Shown here one piece after another: positions 23,255-35,339 of a DNA stretch of 64,000 nucleotides (the stretch's first letter is position 1; every line of letters begins with the position of its first letter). The notes beneath the pieces are model-generated. The model had not been told where the DNA came from and ran no database searches. It worked only from the letters and a program-made list of their open reading frames with translations. Made by a program: the position numbers and the translations under genes. The stretch covers positions 3,100,001-3,164,000 of the forward strand of contig CM082582.2 in NCBI GenBank assembly GCA_040954595.2, written 5' to 3'. The DNA comes from Balanoglossus misakiensis. Taxonomy: Eukaryota > Hemichordata.

Positions 23255-23420
23255 TCAATATAGCTCCCAGCAGTATTCACTTCGTGTGAACTTCTCCACG
23301 CCTTCAACCAATTTGTCAGTCTTGTGGGTCATTTGTGAGGTGCTATGATTAACCCCTGCAACTGACAATCCAGCAGAGGCAATGTCATTAACAATGAATT
23401 GCACATGCATAACTGACTTA
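23255..23420 (-). pseudogene. Fragment of an unrecognised repeated ORF (THKTDKL..CWELY)
   Basis: The C-terminal ~50 residues of this frame (motifs IVNDIASAG, MTHKTDKLVEGVEKFT, CWELY) match the translation of 35355-35500 on the plus strand (IVNDTVSTG, THKSDKL, VKKFTQSGVCWELY), where frame breaks occur. Two diverged copies in opposite orientation suggest an exon from a dispersed gene family or transposon. I do not recognise the domain. The frame upstream to 23686 may be coding but has no parallel copy here. Confidence 0.35.
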
Positions 23421-23924
23421 GAGGGCCCAGAGGGAAAACCAGTTTCATTCAAAAACGAAGAATAGCCGGTGCCTTGGGGGTCTAAACCATGGGATTTGCA
23501 ACAATAACACTGTTGTCCCCTGATATCAATGCATCCGTAGAAGAATTTGAAAAGCTGTGTGATAAAACTGCAGCAAATATGTAACATGCAAATGAGAGTA
23601 GTACCTGTAATGATAGGAAGCCTTTGATGGTCTGATAAAATAAACGAGCAGAAAAGCTGGAAAATATTGTCCCTGTGATGCATCATTGGAGATCATACAT
23701 TTTATGAAATTTTTTCTATGGATATTAAAATAGTGGTACTTAAAGAGTGTGACAACCTATGAACAAGGATTAATTGTCACTACTTCAGCCTTGAAACAGA
23801 AATGCACCAAATGTTTGATAATAACCATAATAACAGTTCTTACAAAAAATGTGCTACATCTTTGGCCATGGCTATATGTTCCCTTTTGCTAAAGAAGTTT
23901 GACACATCAAAGTCCAGCCAGCTT

Positions 23925-24055
23925 TTGAAAGCATGGCAACATTGTGACCCGCAGCAGGTTAGAAAGGGGGACAGTATATCAGGACAGTGTTCTCCCTGGG
24001 AAAAATCATAGAGCCAGGGCTAATTTCTGTAAAATTTACATAATCATAGCTTCTT
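23925..24055 (+). repeat. Dispersed repeat W, copy 1
   Basis: Contains CATTGTGACCCGCAGCAGG, GACAGTGTTCTCCCTGGGAA, GGGCTAATTTC and TTTACATAATCATAG. The same ordered words occur inverted at 26490-26645. Non-coding dispersed element of unknown class. Confidence 0.6.
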
Positions 24056-26080
24056 TTGGACAAATTTTACCACAGCTGTTACTTATCAAGTATGCTGACA
24101 TTGGCACATAGTACTTACTGAGAAAGAATATTGTCTTTTTTATACCCAGTGTAAAGTAGCCCTAGTGAAATACTATTACTAGTGACAGTATTTGAAATTG
24201 ACCTGGGGTTACGAAGTCCGCTCCAATAAAACACCCTGATGTTCCCACGACTTGCTATGCGCCTCAAAAACTGTGATGTTGTCATATTTTTTACGCGCTA
24301 GTGACAACCAGTAGTAAGAGAGACTGATAAATCGATGCTGATATGATAGCCTGTTTATTGATGTTTTAAAATGGGGTAGAAATTTTGAAGATGGCAGACA
24401 TTTAGAGGCTTAAAAACGGCGAATATTCAACAGTGTCGAGCAGTTTTCAAGTGGAAGTTGGGGGCCTTCGCGCTATATACCAATTTACTAGCATACGGAT
24501 GGGACCTTTGACACAAGCCACATCTTGTGTCAGCTGCTCGATCACGCGAATGTGCGGCTCAATTCAAGACACTGCGTTGTTTATCATGATGGTGGTTGTT
24601 GTTTCTTTTTTGTTTGTTTATTTATTTGATTGTTTGTTTCCCCGAACAGAACGCCTAATTCACATGTGTCCTGGATGAAACACTGCCTGCCCATGCCAAG
24701 TTCACAAGTTTTCAGTGCGGGTTGTCTTTACATCCTACTACATGTATCTGTTTTTTTTAGAAATTGGACATATCCTAAGACAAGACATCTCAGATTTTGT
24801 GTTAATTATGATATACTGCCATTGGTGTATTTTTTTTGGGGGGGGGGAGGGGGGAAAGATCAACATTCAGGATCAGATTAATTACTTTGATAATAATTTT
24901 TTTGCAATCATACCCCATCCTATTCTAAACAAAATCAAATAGTGCAAAGTAATTAAAAGTTTGCCTTATCAAGTAGGCATGAATCAGGGCAGGTGGCAAT
25001 GAAATTTACCTGCCCTTCGTAATTATTACCGGACCTGGGCCGCTGTTAATTTTATAAGCCTGTGCAGACGCGCAGACACATGACATGACCTCCAACAAAC
25101 GTTGCTTCATCTTTTGTCATGTTCAGCTGAGTTGTTACAATGCGCGCACGCGCTCAGTGCATTGCTTGTGTTACTAGGCTATTGATGCGATTTATAGGAC
25201 GCCTGTCTAAAGATAACTTGTGCACTGAATGAAATGGCAGCGCACTGCTCTTGACAGTGTGCAGAGCTGCGTTGCTTCTAGGGTGATTCAAGCCGTGGAA
25301 GGTGTGAAATCACTCAGTTGTGTTCACTAAATTATCAAAAATTGAAAGGGAGTGGCAAGTTACAGTGAAAGCAAAGGTGGACGCAAAGCAAAAGTATAGG
25401 GGTGACAATCAGTCACATTATTGCTCACTCAGGAAGAATGCATCACAGTGACCCATGAATATTTGCATTCATTTGTGTCCTTAGGAAAGTTCACATATAC
25501 GGGCGCTCAGAAGGTTGCAATACATAAACAAACTCGCCCTCTATCGACCCTCCATACCGCGCCGACAACATGACAGTGACAATTCAATTGCAGCATAACT
25601 TTTTACTTTTACGTATAACTTTGTTGACATGACTGCCTGGTACATGGTTCAGGGTATGTATGGTAAACGAATGTCGAATCCAGTATCATCGAGAGGTTTG
25701 CTTTACGTGCGGGACCGAGCCATGTTGAAAACTGCGCGTGATTCAAGAGCAGATGACATGTAGTGCCGTATAGGGAAGAAAGAAATAAACAAATCGCTAG
25801 TCAAGGTCAGATTTGAAATTAATAAATATCGCAGTACAATGTATTTATTCTGTGAATGTTTGCATTTCTTTTTTAGCCCTTAATATGTTCAAATTGTTTG
25901 AAAGCTCCGTTATTCAGTCAGAAATTGTCCACGTCTGGCTGGTTCTTGAGTTTGTCGCGCGTCCACGTCATAACACGATACATTATCAGTACTAATTTAC
26001 AGCTATGACATCACAAAATTCACTTGATAAAGCTATAATATTAATTATAATATACCTCATGCTAATACTGTGTCATGATT
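24056..26080. other. No gene recognised; unique-looking DNA with G and T runs
   Basis: No frame here combines length, protein-like content and splice sites. Notable points are a G-rich tract at 24838-24855 and a GC-richer stretch at 25050-25290. Short frames were not judged coding. Confidence 0.5.
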
Positions 26081-26090
26081 CGCCAGAATC

Positions 26091-26207
26091 CGTCACGTGA
26101 TAGGAAAATAGAATCGACTATGAACCACTAGGGAAATAGCAGAAAAAATATAAACCGGTCACGTGACCAACGTGGTCACGTCAATCAGCGTCGCGTCGTC
26201 TGACACA
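26091..26207 (+). promoter_or_regulatory. Promoter-like block with two CACGTG E-boxes
   Basis: CACGTG lies at 26094-26099 and inside the 12-bp palindrome GGTCACGTGACC at 26157-26168, followed by ACGTGGTCACGTC at 26169. AAATATAAAC at about 26145 resembles a TATA element. An ATG in good context (ACACAATGG) follows at 26208. CACGTG is the usual site for USF/MYC-type bHLH factors. The functional claim is inference. Confidence 0.5.
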
Positions 26208-26279
26208 ATGGCCACCGCGGAAGATGTCGTCTGCCAACCTCAAGAGAAAATTGCAAGATTTTCCCAGCTGTTAGCATGA
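26208..26279 (+). CDS. 23-codon ORF / first-exon candidate abutting a palindrome
   Basis: MATAEDVVCQPQEKIARFSQ, then three more residues and TGA, starts in good context downstream of the E-box block. A palindromic element begins four bases after the stop. It resembles the promoter-plus-short-exon modules near 6574, 9402 and 57868 in position only; the residues do not align convincingly. It may be a uORF, or an exon truncated by the insertion. Confidence 0.3.
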   Translation: MATAEDVVCQPQEKIARFSQLLA

Positions 26280-26282
26280 GGT

Positions 26283-26461
26283 TTATTATAAAACACCTAT
26301 AGCCTGGCCTATATTCGGGCCATAGCAGCCGTTTTTACCCCTTCGTGGCTGTGAGATACCAGAATCATATGCTATATGATTCTGGTAACTCACAGCCCCT
26401 CGGGTGTAATAAACGGCCGCTATGGCCCTCATGGCCAGGCAATAGGTGTTCAATATATTAT
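26283..26461. mobile_element. Palindromic element P4
   Basis: Arms run from TTATTATAAAACACCTATAG to CAATAGGTGTTCAATATATT around AGAATCATATGCTATATGATTCT. The interruptions are CCCCTTCG on the left arm (about 26338) and CCCCTCGG on the right (about 26396), in the same orientation, as in P1 and P2 but less exact. Terminal TTATAAAACAC resembles the ends of the 54.3-kb element. Confidence 0.75.
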
Positions 26462-26489
26462 ATCGATGTTGAGGTGCCTTAGTGATGTC

Positions 26490-26645
26490 CAAAAGAACCT
26501 ATAATTATGTAAATGTTATGGAAATTAGCCCCGACACTATGATTATTCCCAGGGAGAACACTGTCCTGATATATTGTCCCCCGAAAATATGATTTGTCCT
26601 CCTTTCTAACCTGCTGCGGGTCACAATGTCCCCATGCTTCACAGT
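26490..26645 (-). repeat. Dispersed repeat W, copy 2 (inverted)
   Basis: Inverse match to 23925-24055 through CATTGTGACCCGCAGCAGG, CAGTGTTCTCCCTGGGAA and ATTTACATAATTATAG, with a ~25-bp indel (ATATTTTCGGGGGAC). Confidence 0.6.
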
Positions 26646-26749
26646 ACAATATTTTACCCACAATTCTCCATGATTTGTATCATTGAACGTTGCCCATTTA
26701 ATAACTTTTTCTGTTTTACATGCTAACAATGATATTATGTACATATAAA

Positions 26750-28150
26750 TTTATTTATTTTTATCTAGGAAAAGTATGTTGAGCAATTAATAGAGTGAAA
26801 ATTTCAAAATCAAAATTAGAAGCCATAGGAATCTAGATATTCATGTACTGCAAATGTCACAATTTAGGGGAAACAAGCAATGACTAACTGAGGTGGCCAG
26901 TCTCTGTTCAAAGTTAACATGTAAATTTCCTTTGTTCTGTCAATAGAAAAATCAATTTTTGTTTGATTAAACGTGTATTTCAAGTGTCCCTGTTTTACTT
27001 CAAACTTTTTTGTATAGCTAGCTATGCAATTGCTTGATTATTTTATAAAATTAGTATCTCCTCTCTCAATAATGCATACTTTTAAAAATAATTTGAAATA
27101 GTTATTCACAGTAAGATTTGCCTTAAAAGTACGATCTCGAACTTGGTATTAGTGATCTACAATTCTCTGTTCACATGTGAACTTTGCCTGGTTTGACAGA
27201 GGAATATCTGTTGGTACAAATCAGAATGAATCATGAGATATTTCTAGTACTGTGTGCTTTCAAAAGCTGGCTGAAACACTGATAATATACCAATTTGCTT
27301 GTAAATTTGAGGAATTTTACCTGATGAAATAACAATTTGTATTTTTATCTGTCTAGCTGAATTTTGGTGATTGACATTATGCTCCATATTTGCCTTTGTA
27401 CTTTTACAAATATTTTTAATCGAGGTTGAAGATATGTAACACCACTAATATGTAGATGTTTATGTATTGGATAATAAACAGAGGTCGCGATAACATTTTT
27501 TTGAGTGCGTATTTTTGATGCAATCATAAAAATATGTGTCAAACTCATTTTACCTAGCCTTCGTCATACACATGTCTAATTCAAAATTCATCAAACAAAA
27601 TTAGCTACATTTTGAGTACAAAAGGTCGGGCACACAAGTGATTATTTTGATTCCAGGGGATAGTCAGCGGTATGCATATATGGTTTATGTTGACCATTGT
27701 ACAAATAGAGAGGCCATTCCTATGTGTCAATATTGATGCACTTATTAAGATTTTCACATCAAATGAGTATTTTGGCGTCAAATATACATAATTTCTGCGT
27801 AAACACGACCTCTGATAAATGCAATTTTTTTTTAATAAACAGCAAAAATGGATGCATTGGCTGTTGAATTTCAGTCACCATGACGATGCATGTAGTCTGT
27901 GACAAACGTAACATTCCATACAAAGCGTATGATTTCATTTTATTGAGTGACTAGCTATTACATTATATTTTCAGTGAATTTACATGCAACACATTGCAGG
28001 ATGCTACAATCTCTAGGGCAAATTTGTTTGCGAAATTATGTTTGGCTTTACATTATATGACAAAAGTGAACATGTGTGCATGACTGACAGATGCTGTTAT
28101 TTTTCATTTGTCAAGTATACCAGGTCTCATTCACTGGCTTTAGAGCGGCT
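26750..28150. other. AT-rich intergenic DNA; no gene seen
   Basis: Read in all frames, I find only short frames with no recognisable motif and no inverted or tandem repeats of note. Confidence 0.5.
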
Positions 28151-28567
28151 TTATATATACAGACCTGCCAATAAGTATTTACGCACCTTGACAATGAATG
28201 TTTGCAATGAAAAATTATTCACAAAATATTTCGACTGTAACTTATTTCTGAATATAAATAACTTACGGAAGGTTTAACCCATTTTAGTCAACACAGATGT
28301 GTTGCCGCGCCGAATATGACTGCAGTGAAATTTCCTATGATTATTGCAATGGCGGTATACTCATTTTCATTAACTTTCCGCGCCATTGTGTCCGTGGCTA
28401 ATTTCCCTCTTTTCATATTTAAATCTCCACCAATCAGAGCTTTTAAATATAATTCTGATTAAAGTTTGGGGCGGGAAAATCTGCCAGACTTGCTTATGAA
28501 TATTCTGATCGAGGTCGTCGGAGGTTGCTGCATAATTTTTGTTTGTAAACATTGAATAAGTGAAATC

Positions 28568-30078
28568 ATGCTTAAAGTTCTCGAACTTCCTGAATTTGTG
28601 AAAGGTCAAATTGGGTAGCTGCATAGGCAAGGTTTGAGAAACCGAGAAATTGCAAGGCAGCTTGGAATCACCGAAGGCAGCGTCAGGTACAACATTCGGA
28701 AACTTGTTCAAAATGGTAGCACGGACAATTAAACTCGATCTGGACGGCCAAGGCGAACAACTGAACGGGAAGACCGAATGTTGATTAGATCAAGTCTGAC
28801 GGACAGATTCAAGACGGCCCGTGACCTCCGTGCTAAATTTCATGAGGATACCGGGAAATTTTTGAGTCTGAGCACCATCAAATCTCGGTTATCTAGACTC
28901 TGCGGATGTGTGGCCAAGAAAAAGCCGAAATTACGGTTTCAAGTCGTTTCGGCCCCAAAGTTTTACGGCCCCAGTTGCTTCGGCCCCCATTTTTCACGAC
29001 CCCAGTCGATCGGCACTTACCGGCAGCCTTGAGTTACATATAGTAAAATGTAAGTATTTTTCCTTAGACTGTTATAAAAGTAATAGTGGTAACGCTAGCA
29101 AAGTAAACTCAAGCAGACGGAATTGGGAAAGTGCAAATTCATACCAGCGATAAACACAATCGATGGCAACCATCTGATATCGTTCATTATGTAAAATATA
29201 CATGTGTTCTGCTCCACATGCACATCACACTTTAAGTTTAACGTATTCGTAAGGAAGAAATACAAAATTCGTATAACTTTCAGCTTTAAATGCAGCGTTT
29301 TTGTTGGGTTATTAGTAACAACTTACGCTTGGGGGGCTGCGTTGGTAAGTGCCGAAACGACTGGGGACTTAAAACTCTGGTGCCGAAACGACTTGTTCCC
29401 GAAATTACATCCCCGGCACATCACAGCGCGACTACGTTTCGCCCGGCGTTACGTCAACTGGACACCTGTTCAGTGGTCCCAGGTTGTTTGGTCGGATGAG
29501 TCAAAGTTCACCGTGTTTAAGAGCCGAGAGAGAGAGTTTTCGTTAGAAGGCGACCCGGCGAGGAGTACAACATTGACAGTCCCACAGTAAAGTTTGGTGG
29601 TGGCAGTGTTATGGTTTGGGGGTGTTTCTTGGCTGCAGGTGTTGGTTCGCTCGTTCGAGTCGAGAACACCATGATTCACTGGAAGTACTTAGACGTACTA
29701 CAAAACGAAATGCTACCATCGGCTTTGAGACTCGTGGGGCCCGATTTAGTGTTCCAACAGGATAATGCCCCCGTACATACTGCCTTGGATGTGAAATCAT
29801 TTCTACAAAATCCCCAGGATTACGGCTATCCGTTCGACAATTTTACAACGTTGGAGTGACCAGCCTAGTCTCCAGATTTGAGCCCCATCGCGAACCTGTG
29901 GGAGTTAATCGACTTGGACGTTCATTCCCGTCCAATACACAGCATCGAAGACCTATTTAACCGCATAGTAACATCTTGGGAACAATTCCTGCAAAATATG
30001 TGTCGGAAACTCGTCGATACTATGCCGAAGCACCAGCGAGAGGTCATTAGGCGAAGGGGTGGACATATCCATTATTGA
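28568..30078 (+). pseudogene. Tc1 transposase, inactivated
   Basis: Frames in order give the HTH/paired-like N-terminus (GLRNREIARQLGITEGSVRY), the GRPRRTT AT-hook-like linker, then KKKPKL before the insertion and HITARLRFARRYVNW after it. The DDE core follows: WSDESKF (first Asp), a GGGSVMVWGCF segment, QQDNAPVHT (second Asp), and SPDLSPIANLWEL. The usual catalytic Glu of the IEN motif is Ala here. Stops lie at about 28609, 28732, 29588, 29857 and 29866. It is not functional. Confidence 0.92.
28935..29398. mobile_element. 464-bp element nested in the Tc1 copy, 10-bp TSD
   Basis: CCGAAATTAC occurs exactly on both sides (28925-28934 and 29399-29408). Subterminal inverted repeats CAAGTCGTTTCGGC / GCCGAAACGACTTG and a second CGGCACTTACC / GGTAAGTGCCG pair mark the ends. 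Taking out one TSD and the insert rejoins the Tc1 frame perfectly, which proves the insertion came after the Tc1. No ORF of its own; non-autonomous. Confidence 0.9.
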
Positions 30079-30399
30079 CATTTGGTTCGTTCGATTTCAC
30101 CTCATGAATATTCATGACGTTTTTTTCATTGTTGTTCCCATAGAGAATGGAATGTTTCGCTGACTCCGTCTCACATCTATTTTTACGTCGATATGTCTCA
30201 CTCAAATTTAATCACAGATGCAAGATTTTTGTTCTACGACTGTTATTTATCTTGAATTTATTAAATGTAGTTGAATTTTTGCTAAAAACTGTCTGCAAGG
30301 TGTGTTATTTCATGTTTCTGAAACGTTTTCACTGCAGAACGTGGGTGCGTAAATACTTATTGGCAGGTTTGATACATGTACATATCTGTACATATTATT

Positions 30400-33095
30400 C
30401 TTGATGTTGTTGTAAACATTTCTTTTGTGTCTGTTTCAAGGTCAGATGAGGTGAGTTATAACACTTTGATTCATGGGTTGAGTGACGTTTGGAAACCATC
30501 ACTCACATTGATGGAAGAATTTTATATTAAAAAGAGTATACTTCAGTTGTCCCCAATAATAGCCTTTGTGTAAATTTCCCCTCTCTGAAGTGAGACAGAA
30601 CTAAAGAAAGCATCTTCATATTGCTGCCAGATGCATGAGCTAGCTGGTGAAGTTCCCTGTGTGTTCCACAAGATTAAACTGTCCCAAGATGGGTAGGCAG
30701 TAGAAATGAGGTCTGTTGGCGTCCTTCAGTCTCAAGAGACTATGGATCTGCGTGCTGGGATGTTGATCTAGATCTGGAACAGCGTAGTACATGTATGAGG
30801 CATTGAGCTTATGTTCCTTCTGGGTGGTCCTAGATTCACTGCTGTACAGTACAAATTTATTTTAGGTATAACTCACAACACAAGCACTCATGTGGGCATT
30901 GGTGTCATACTCAGTAATAGCCTGCATCCAGTAGTCTGAAAGTAGGAGGGCTTCATGATTAGGAATAACAAAGATCTGAGCCTAACAAACTGCATAAGGT
31001 AAATTAGTCTCCTGGTGAGATATACCATCCACCTCAGCTGTCATGATCTCTAGTATGCCTTGGTGAAGTACAATGCAATCTCCACTGCACTCTTGCAAAT
31101 GGCTTGACTATTCATCATTCCTGAAGAGCAATACTCCATGGTTGGACAAATATTCTTCACATGGTGAGAAACATGTGGATCTGGGAGCCTGCTATAAGAT
31201 AGCTTAGGGTTGAAATCATGAGTTGATGGTCTAGCTCAAAGTAATTTTCAGGAATAGAGTGATCTGACCTGACCCATCCTCCTGGCAAAGTATTTTTTCT
31301 CGGTTCCCTTGACATTATTACAAATTGTGTGTATCATAAAAAGGCCAATCAGTCAGACAGGCCTCTGCCAATAGAGATAAGTCACAGCTGTTACAACCAT
31401 CTCAACACATACCAAGAACCATAGACAATAGTAAAGAGAAAAGAAAACTAATACATAATTAGATTACAAACTGTGAATGGATTGGCTGAGGGAACAGGAT
31501 CCAGTGAGTACATGAGTGATAAAAGGATTTGAGAGAATAATTAAACAGAGCTCGTGCCTGGTCGGTTGATGTGGTATTGGCTGTTCTTGTCTACTAACAC
31601 TACTTGAATGGATAAGGCTATGTGCTTTCTGGTGATATAGTAAAAGACAGAACTGCATGAAGCTCAGTTTTATGTGCAGGGGTTAATTCCCATGACACTG
31701 GACTGCCAGGTATGCAGAAAAAAATGGTCTGATGCAAATCAAGACTTGTAGTGAAGCACGAAAGGTTGTCAGGTGATTGTCACCATACATTTCACTGCAT
31801 TTTGAGGCCTGTCCCCATGTCATGATGTGTAACGTCTTTGATGGAAACATTTTTTACACTTGAGTGATTTGGCCTGAGCAAAATCCATAAGATCCCATTG
31901 AAACTGACAGATTTAGGTCAAAAAGTTGTCATCAAGTTCAGATGACCAGAGGTCTCAGAAAGATGAAGCAGCCCATAACTTGACAGAGCTGACAATATCA
32001 GAGATATCAATGACAACACCGGTAAATGACACAAGGAAGATGATCACTATGATCAGAGGCAATACTAGCTGAGAGATGTATCTTAGTGAATACAGGTGGA
32101 CGTTTACCCACAGGTGTTGACGTCTGCACCTCAATAATATCATATGTACAGGCACATGTACCGGTACATGTATAACCTATAAAATGATTGTTTCGTAATG
32201 TGGAAAGAATAGTATGCCTCTGATGGCAAGGAAGAAGGAATTCTGACAACTGCTAAATTATATTAAAGTGACATCGCATATTGGCAGCCAATGGGAAACC
32301 CATTTGCTATAATTTCTGCCTTGTGAGCTGAATGCCAAGTTGAACTGTCCTCCAGGGTGGGACCCTGTGGTGATCCATGATTGCTGATTGCTAGACACTT
32401 GCCTCCGATGAATAGGGGTATATATGTGACATAGCTGTATCCCAGAAGCCCAGGTGCAGAAGTCGGCAGAGTGATAGAGCATGTCTGTTACAGATCGTCA
32501 GCCATTTTTCACTTCCATATTCCGTAAAATCAGTGATGGGATAAATACCCTTTTTTGTCTGTTGGAGTGGGAAATCTGCTGAAATATTCCACTATAGGAG
32601 CAAAATAATTCACTTTATAGACTCCAAGAGTTACTGAACAAGTGTTCTCAGCACAATGCTACTAACCTCCTTCAAGTGATACTGCTAGATTTCAAGACAG
32701 CAGTTATAATATGTAAATACGAACCAATGCTAAGTGGACAAGGTTGCAAATACTGCAGCTGGGCCGGTGGCTCCATGCCTCATAAAACTGCATTTCTAAT
32801 ACAAGATTCTGCAATATTGAAGTCAGGACACACATGGGCCATAGGAGTATGAAAGTAGAAGTAGCACCCAAACCATACACCTACTATGGGTGTGGGTGTA
32901 GCAAAAAGTTTGACACAAGTATTAGAAGCAAGAGCCTGTAATTTACACAAAGGCTAACAAGGCAATACAAAGCAGTATACTCTGTTTATATGTTCTCCAA
33001 AGATGTTGTTCAAGTTAACATACTCTCTTACGTATGTTCTATAATTAGCACATGTTTTTTGAACGTGAAAGAAGACTTCTGATCATTGTAGGAAC
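30400..33095. other. Intergenic DNA; no gene seen
   Basis: About 2.7 kb of unique-looking sequence. Short frames only, none with motif or splice support. No strong repeats noted. Confidence 0.5.
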
Positions 33096-33106
33096 GAAGG
33101 TAGAGT

Positions 33107-35148
33107 TGACTTTTCAGAGCCCTCTGACTCAGAGCCCTCTGAAGTTTCAGAACCTCAGAACCCAGACCTCAGAATTCTTGTTGACCTCAGATATAACCCC
33201 AAAATGTACCTGTATAATTAAATATAACGATTACAAATAGGTGTAATGTTGCCAAAATTACTCCCGCTGAAAATACGACGTACTACATTGTATGGCAAGT
33301 GCGAGATCGTGACTGCCGATTGCCCGCCATATTTGTTTTCGAAGTTTATGTCGATTTCAGATTCAGATTCAGCCACTGATTCCAATTCACCAGTAACGCG
33401 TTTCCTTTTCTTATTTCCTTGCAAATATGAAAGTATTTTGTAGCACACGACAAACTAAAAAACAATTAATACATAGATAATAAAGTTCCTTCACTTGCGG
33501 TGATCTTTCACCGCCAGGCATTTGTATTCAACCTGTCCCCCATTATATATCAGTGGGAAGGGCAATGTTATGATTTATTTGTGCAGGGGTGAATTATCAT
33601 TGTGGTAATATTGATCATGCAGATATGATGTGGCTATTATAACAAGAAAACTTTCTTCAGAAACTTGTTTTCATTGCCTAGATTATTTTTTATCAAAAGT
33701 GATTTGATATTATTCATGTTTACATATTATGTATGTATTTATTGTTTTTTCTTGTTTTGGAATAAACTCTTTGAAATTTAACTGCTTGTTTGTAAATTTT
33801 TAGCAAGAAATATATACGCATTTGACATACAGCAAACCTACAGTAATAATCCTAATGGAAAGAGAATAAGCGCAGTGTGTGAGGACACAAAGTTTGTCAA
33901 AAAGTCATTAATTTGAATGACTGGCAAATCCAAAATGTTTTCCATGGGCTTTATTCTGATGGACAAATAATTAAATTCTTATTTAAGGTGGCATTGCATG
34001 AAAAGTTGTGATTTTTGCCAAATTTACTTGTTTTACATAAATCGGTAGGTCTAATACTGATCCACATTCTGACAAATGCGTCTTGGCGGAAATGGTGCAT
34101 AATCACCCAAAAATAGCACTTTTCTGAATGAGTTCACAGTTTAACAAATAGGTGTCAACAATGCAAATGGCCATTTTTCTCAGTTTGCATTTTTGCTGCT
34201 CTTGACAACTTCAGAAGAATTTAGCTTCGCTCTGCGTTGGCTGAATTTGCTCAAATTTTAACAGGGGATTGTGTATGACCCATCTAACAAAACACATTTT
34301 TTAGTCAATAAAGTGTCCTTGGCGGGAATAAAATCTGATTCAATACAACTCATTGTGAATTTGATCAAATTTTCTAAACACCTAACTTGCAAACACTGTT
34401 ACTCCTCAATGGAAGCAGATAACGCTAAACTAAATTTTGTTTTTTTGCATGTGTAATCTATTTTCGAATGACAGACTAAGATGCATGATGCATGGTCAAC
34501 CGTTTTACCTAATTTCAATTGAATGACATAATATCAAAAAAAATGCTTTTTTAACCCAAAAACGCCACCATTTCCGGGGGTCAATGAAATGTGCAACTCA
34601 AACAAAAGTTCAAAAACTCAGCTTCCAGAATATGTATGGTTTATAGGGGTTTTAATAATTATTTGAAGAGAAATAGGCCTCTGAAAAAGTCTTGACGGTT
34701 TCATGCAATACCACATTAAGTATTGAATTGATTTCCAAATTCTCTTCTTTTGGTGTTTCTTCTTGTGATTTATTTTGTCGTGTGCTACAAAATACGTTTA
34801 TATTTGTAATGCAATGCAAGCAAAAAAAGAAAAGTAACGCGTTACTGGTGAATCGGAATCCCTTGCTGAATCTGAATCTGAAATCGACATAAACTTCGAA
34901 AACAAATATGGCGGGTAATAGGCAGTCACGATTTCGCACTTGCCATACAACGTAGTACGTCGTATTTTTAGCGGGAGTAATTTTGGCAACATTATACCCA
35001 TTTGTAATCGTTATATTTAATTATACAGGTACATTTTGGGGTTATATCTGAGGTCAACAAGAATTCTGAGGTCCGGGTTCTGAGGTTCTGAAACTTCAGA
35101 GGGCTCTGAGGGGCTCTGACTCAGAGGGCTCTGAAAAGTCAACTCTAC
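33107..35148. mobile_element. Long inverted-repeat element (~350-bp arms), hAT-like TSD
   Basis: The left arm (about 33107-33460) starts AGGTAGAGTTGACTTTTCAG, contains TCAGAGCCCTCTG repeats and GCGGGAGTAATTTTGGC in inverse, and ends near GTAGCACACGAC. The right arm (about 34770-35148) is its inverse. Outside the ends are AGGAACGA and AGGAACAA, an 8-bp duplication with one mismatch, as expected for hAT. A complete TTAA-type element (33987-34715) is nested inside. No transposase is present. The arm frames (for example KRKRVTGELESVAESESE) occur on both arms because of the inversion. Confidence 0.75.
33987..34715. mobile_element. Complete TTAA-flanked (piggyBac-like) non-autonomous element
   Basis: 729 bp bounded by TTAA at 33983-33986 and 34716-34719. 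Termini GGTGGCATTGCATGAAA and TTTCATGCAATACCACA are inverted repeats. Its body matches, inverted, 16557-17231 and 19420-20095. TTAA target duplication is the hallmark of piggyBac and some related families. No transposase ORF is seen. Confidence 0.85.
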
Positions 35149-35339
35149 CTAGGAACAAACTCTCAATTTCATGGTCCACATTTTCTGAAATTTGACCAGT
35201 AAGCGACTCCAAATTCTTAACTGACACCTTGTATCAAGGGGTAAACGGTTATTATTACAAATTCTACGATTTAGTCTTCCAAGGCTCCACCTAATCCAGT
35301 TCTTGAATAAAACTGATTTTCCATGGACTCTCCTCGTCA

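Larger units (their letters stand above)
28160..30371 (+). mobile_element. Tc1-type transposon copy (with nested insertion)
   Basis: Terminal inverted repeats CCTGCCAATAAGTATTTACG (from 28164) and their inverse (ending about 30367) bound the element. ATA is present immediately outside each end, consistent with a TA target. It encodes a decayed Tc1 transposase and is interrupted by a 464-bp element at 28935-29398. Without that insertion it is about 1.74 kb, a normal length for Tc1. Confidence 0.9.

Noticed and set aside
30400-33095. A gene in the long unique stretch
   Set aside because: No frame has motif, length and splice support together.
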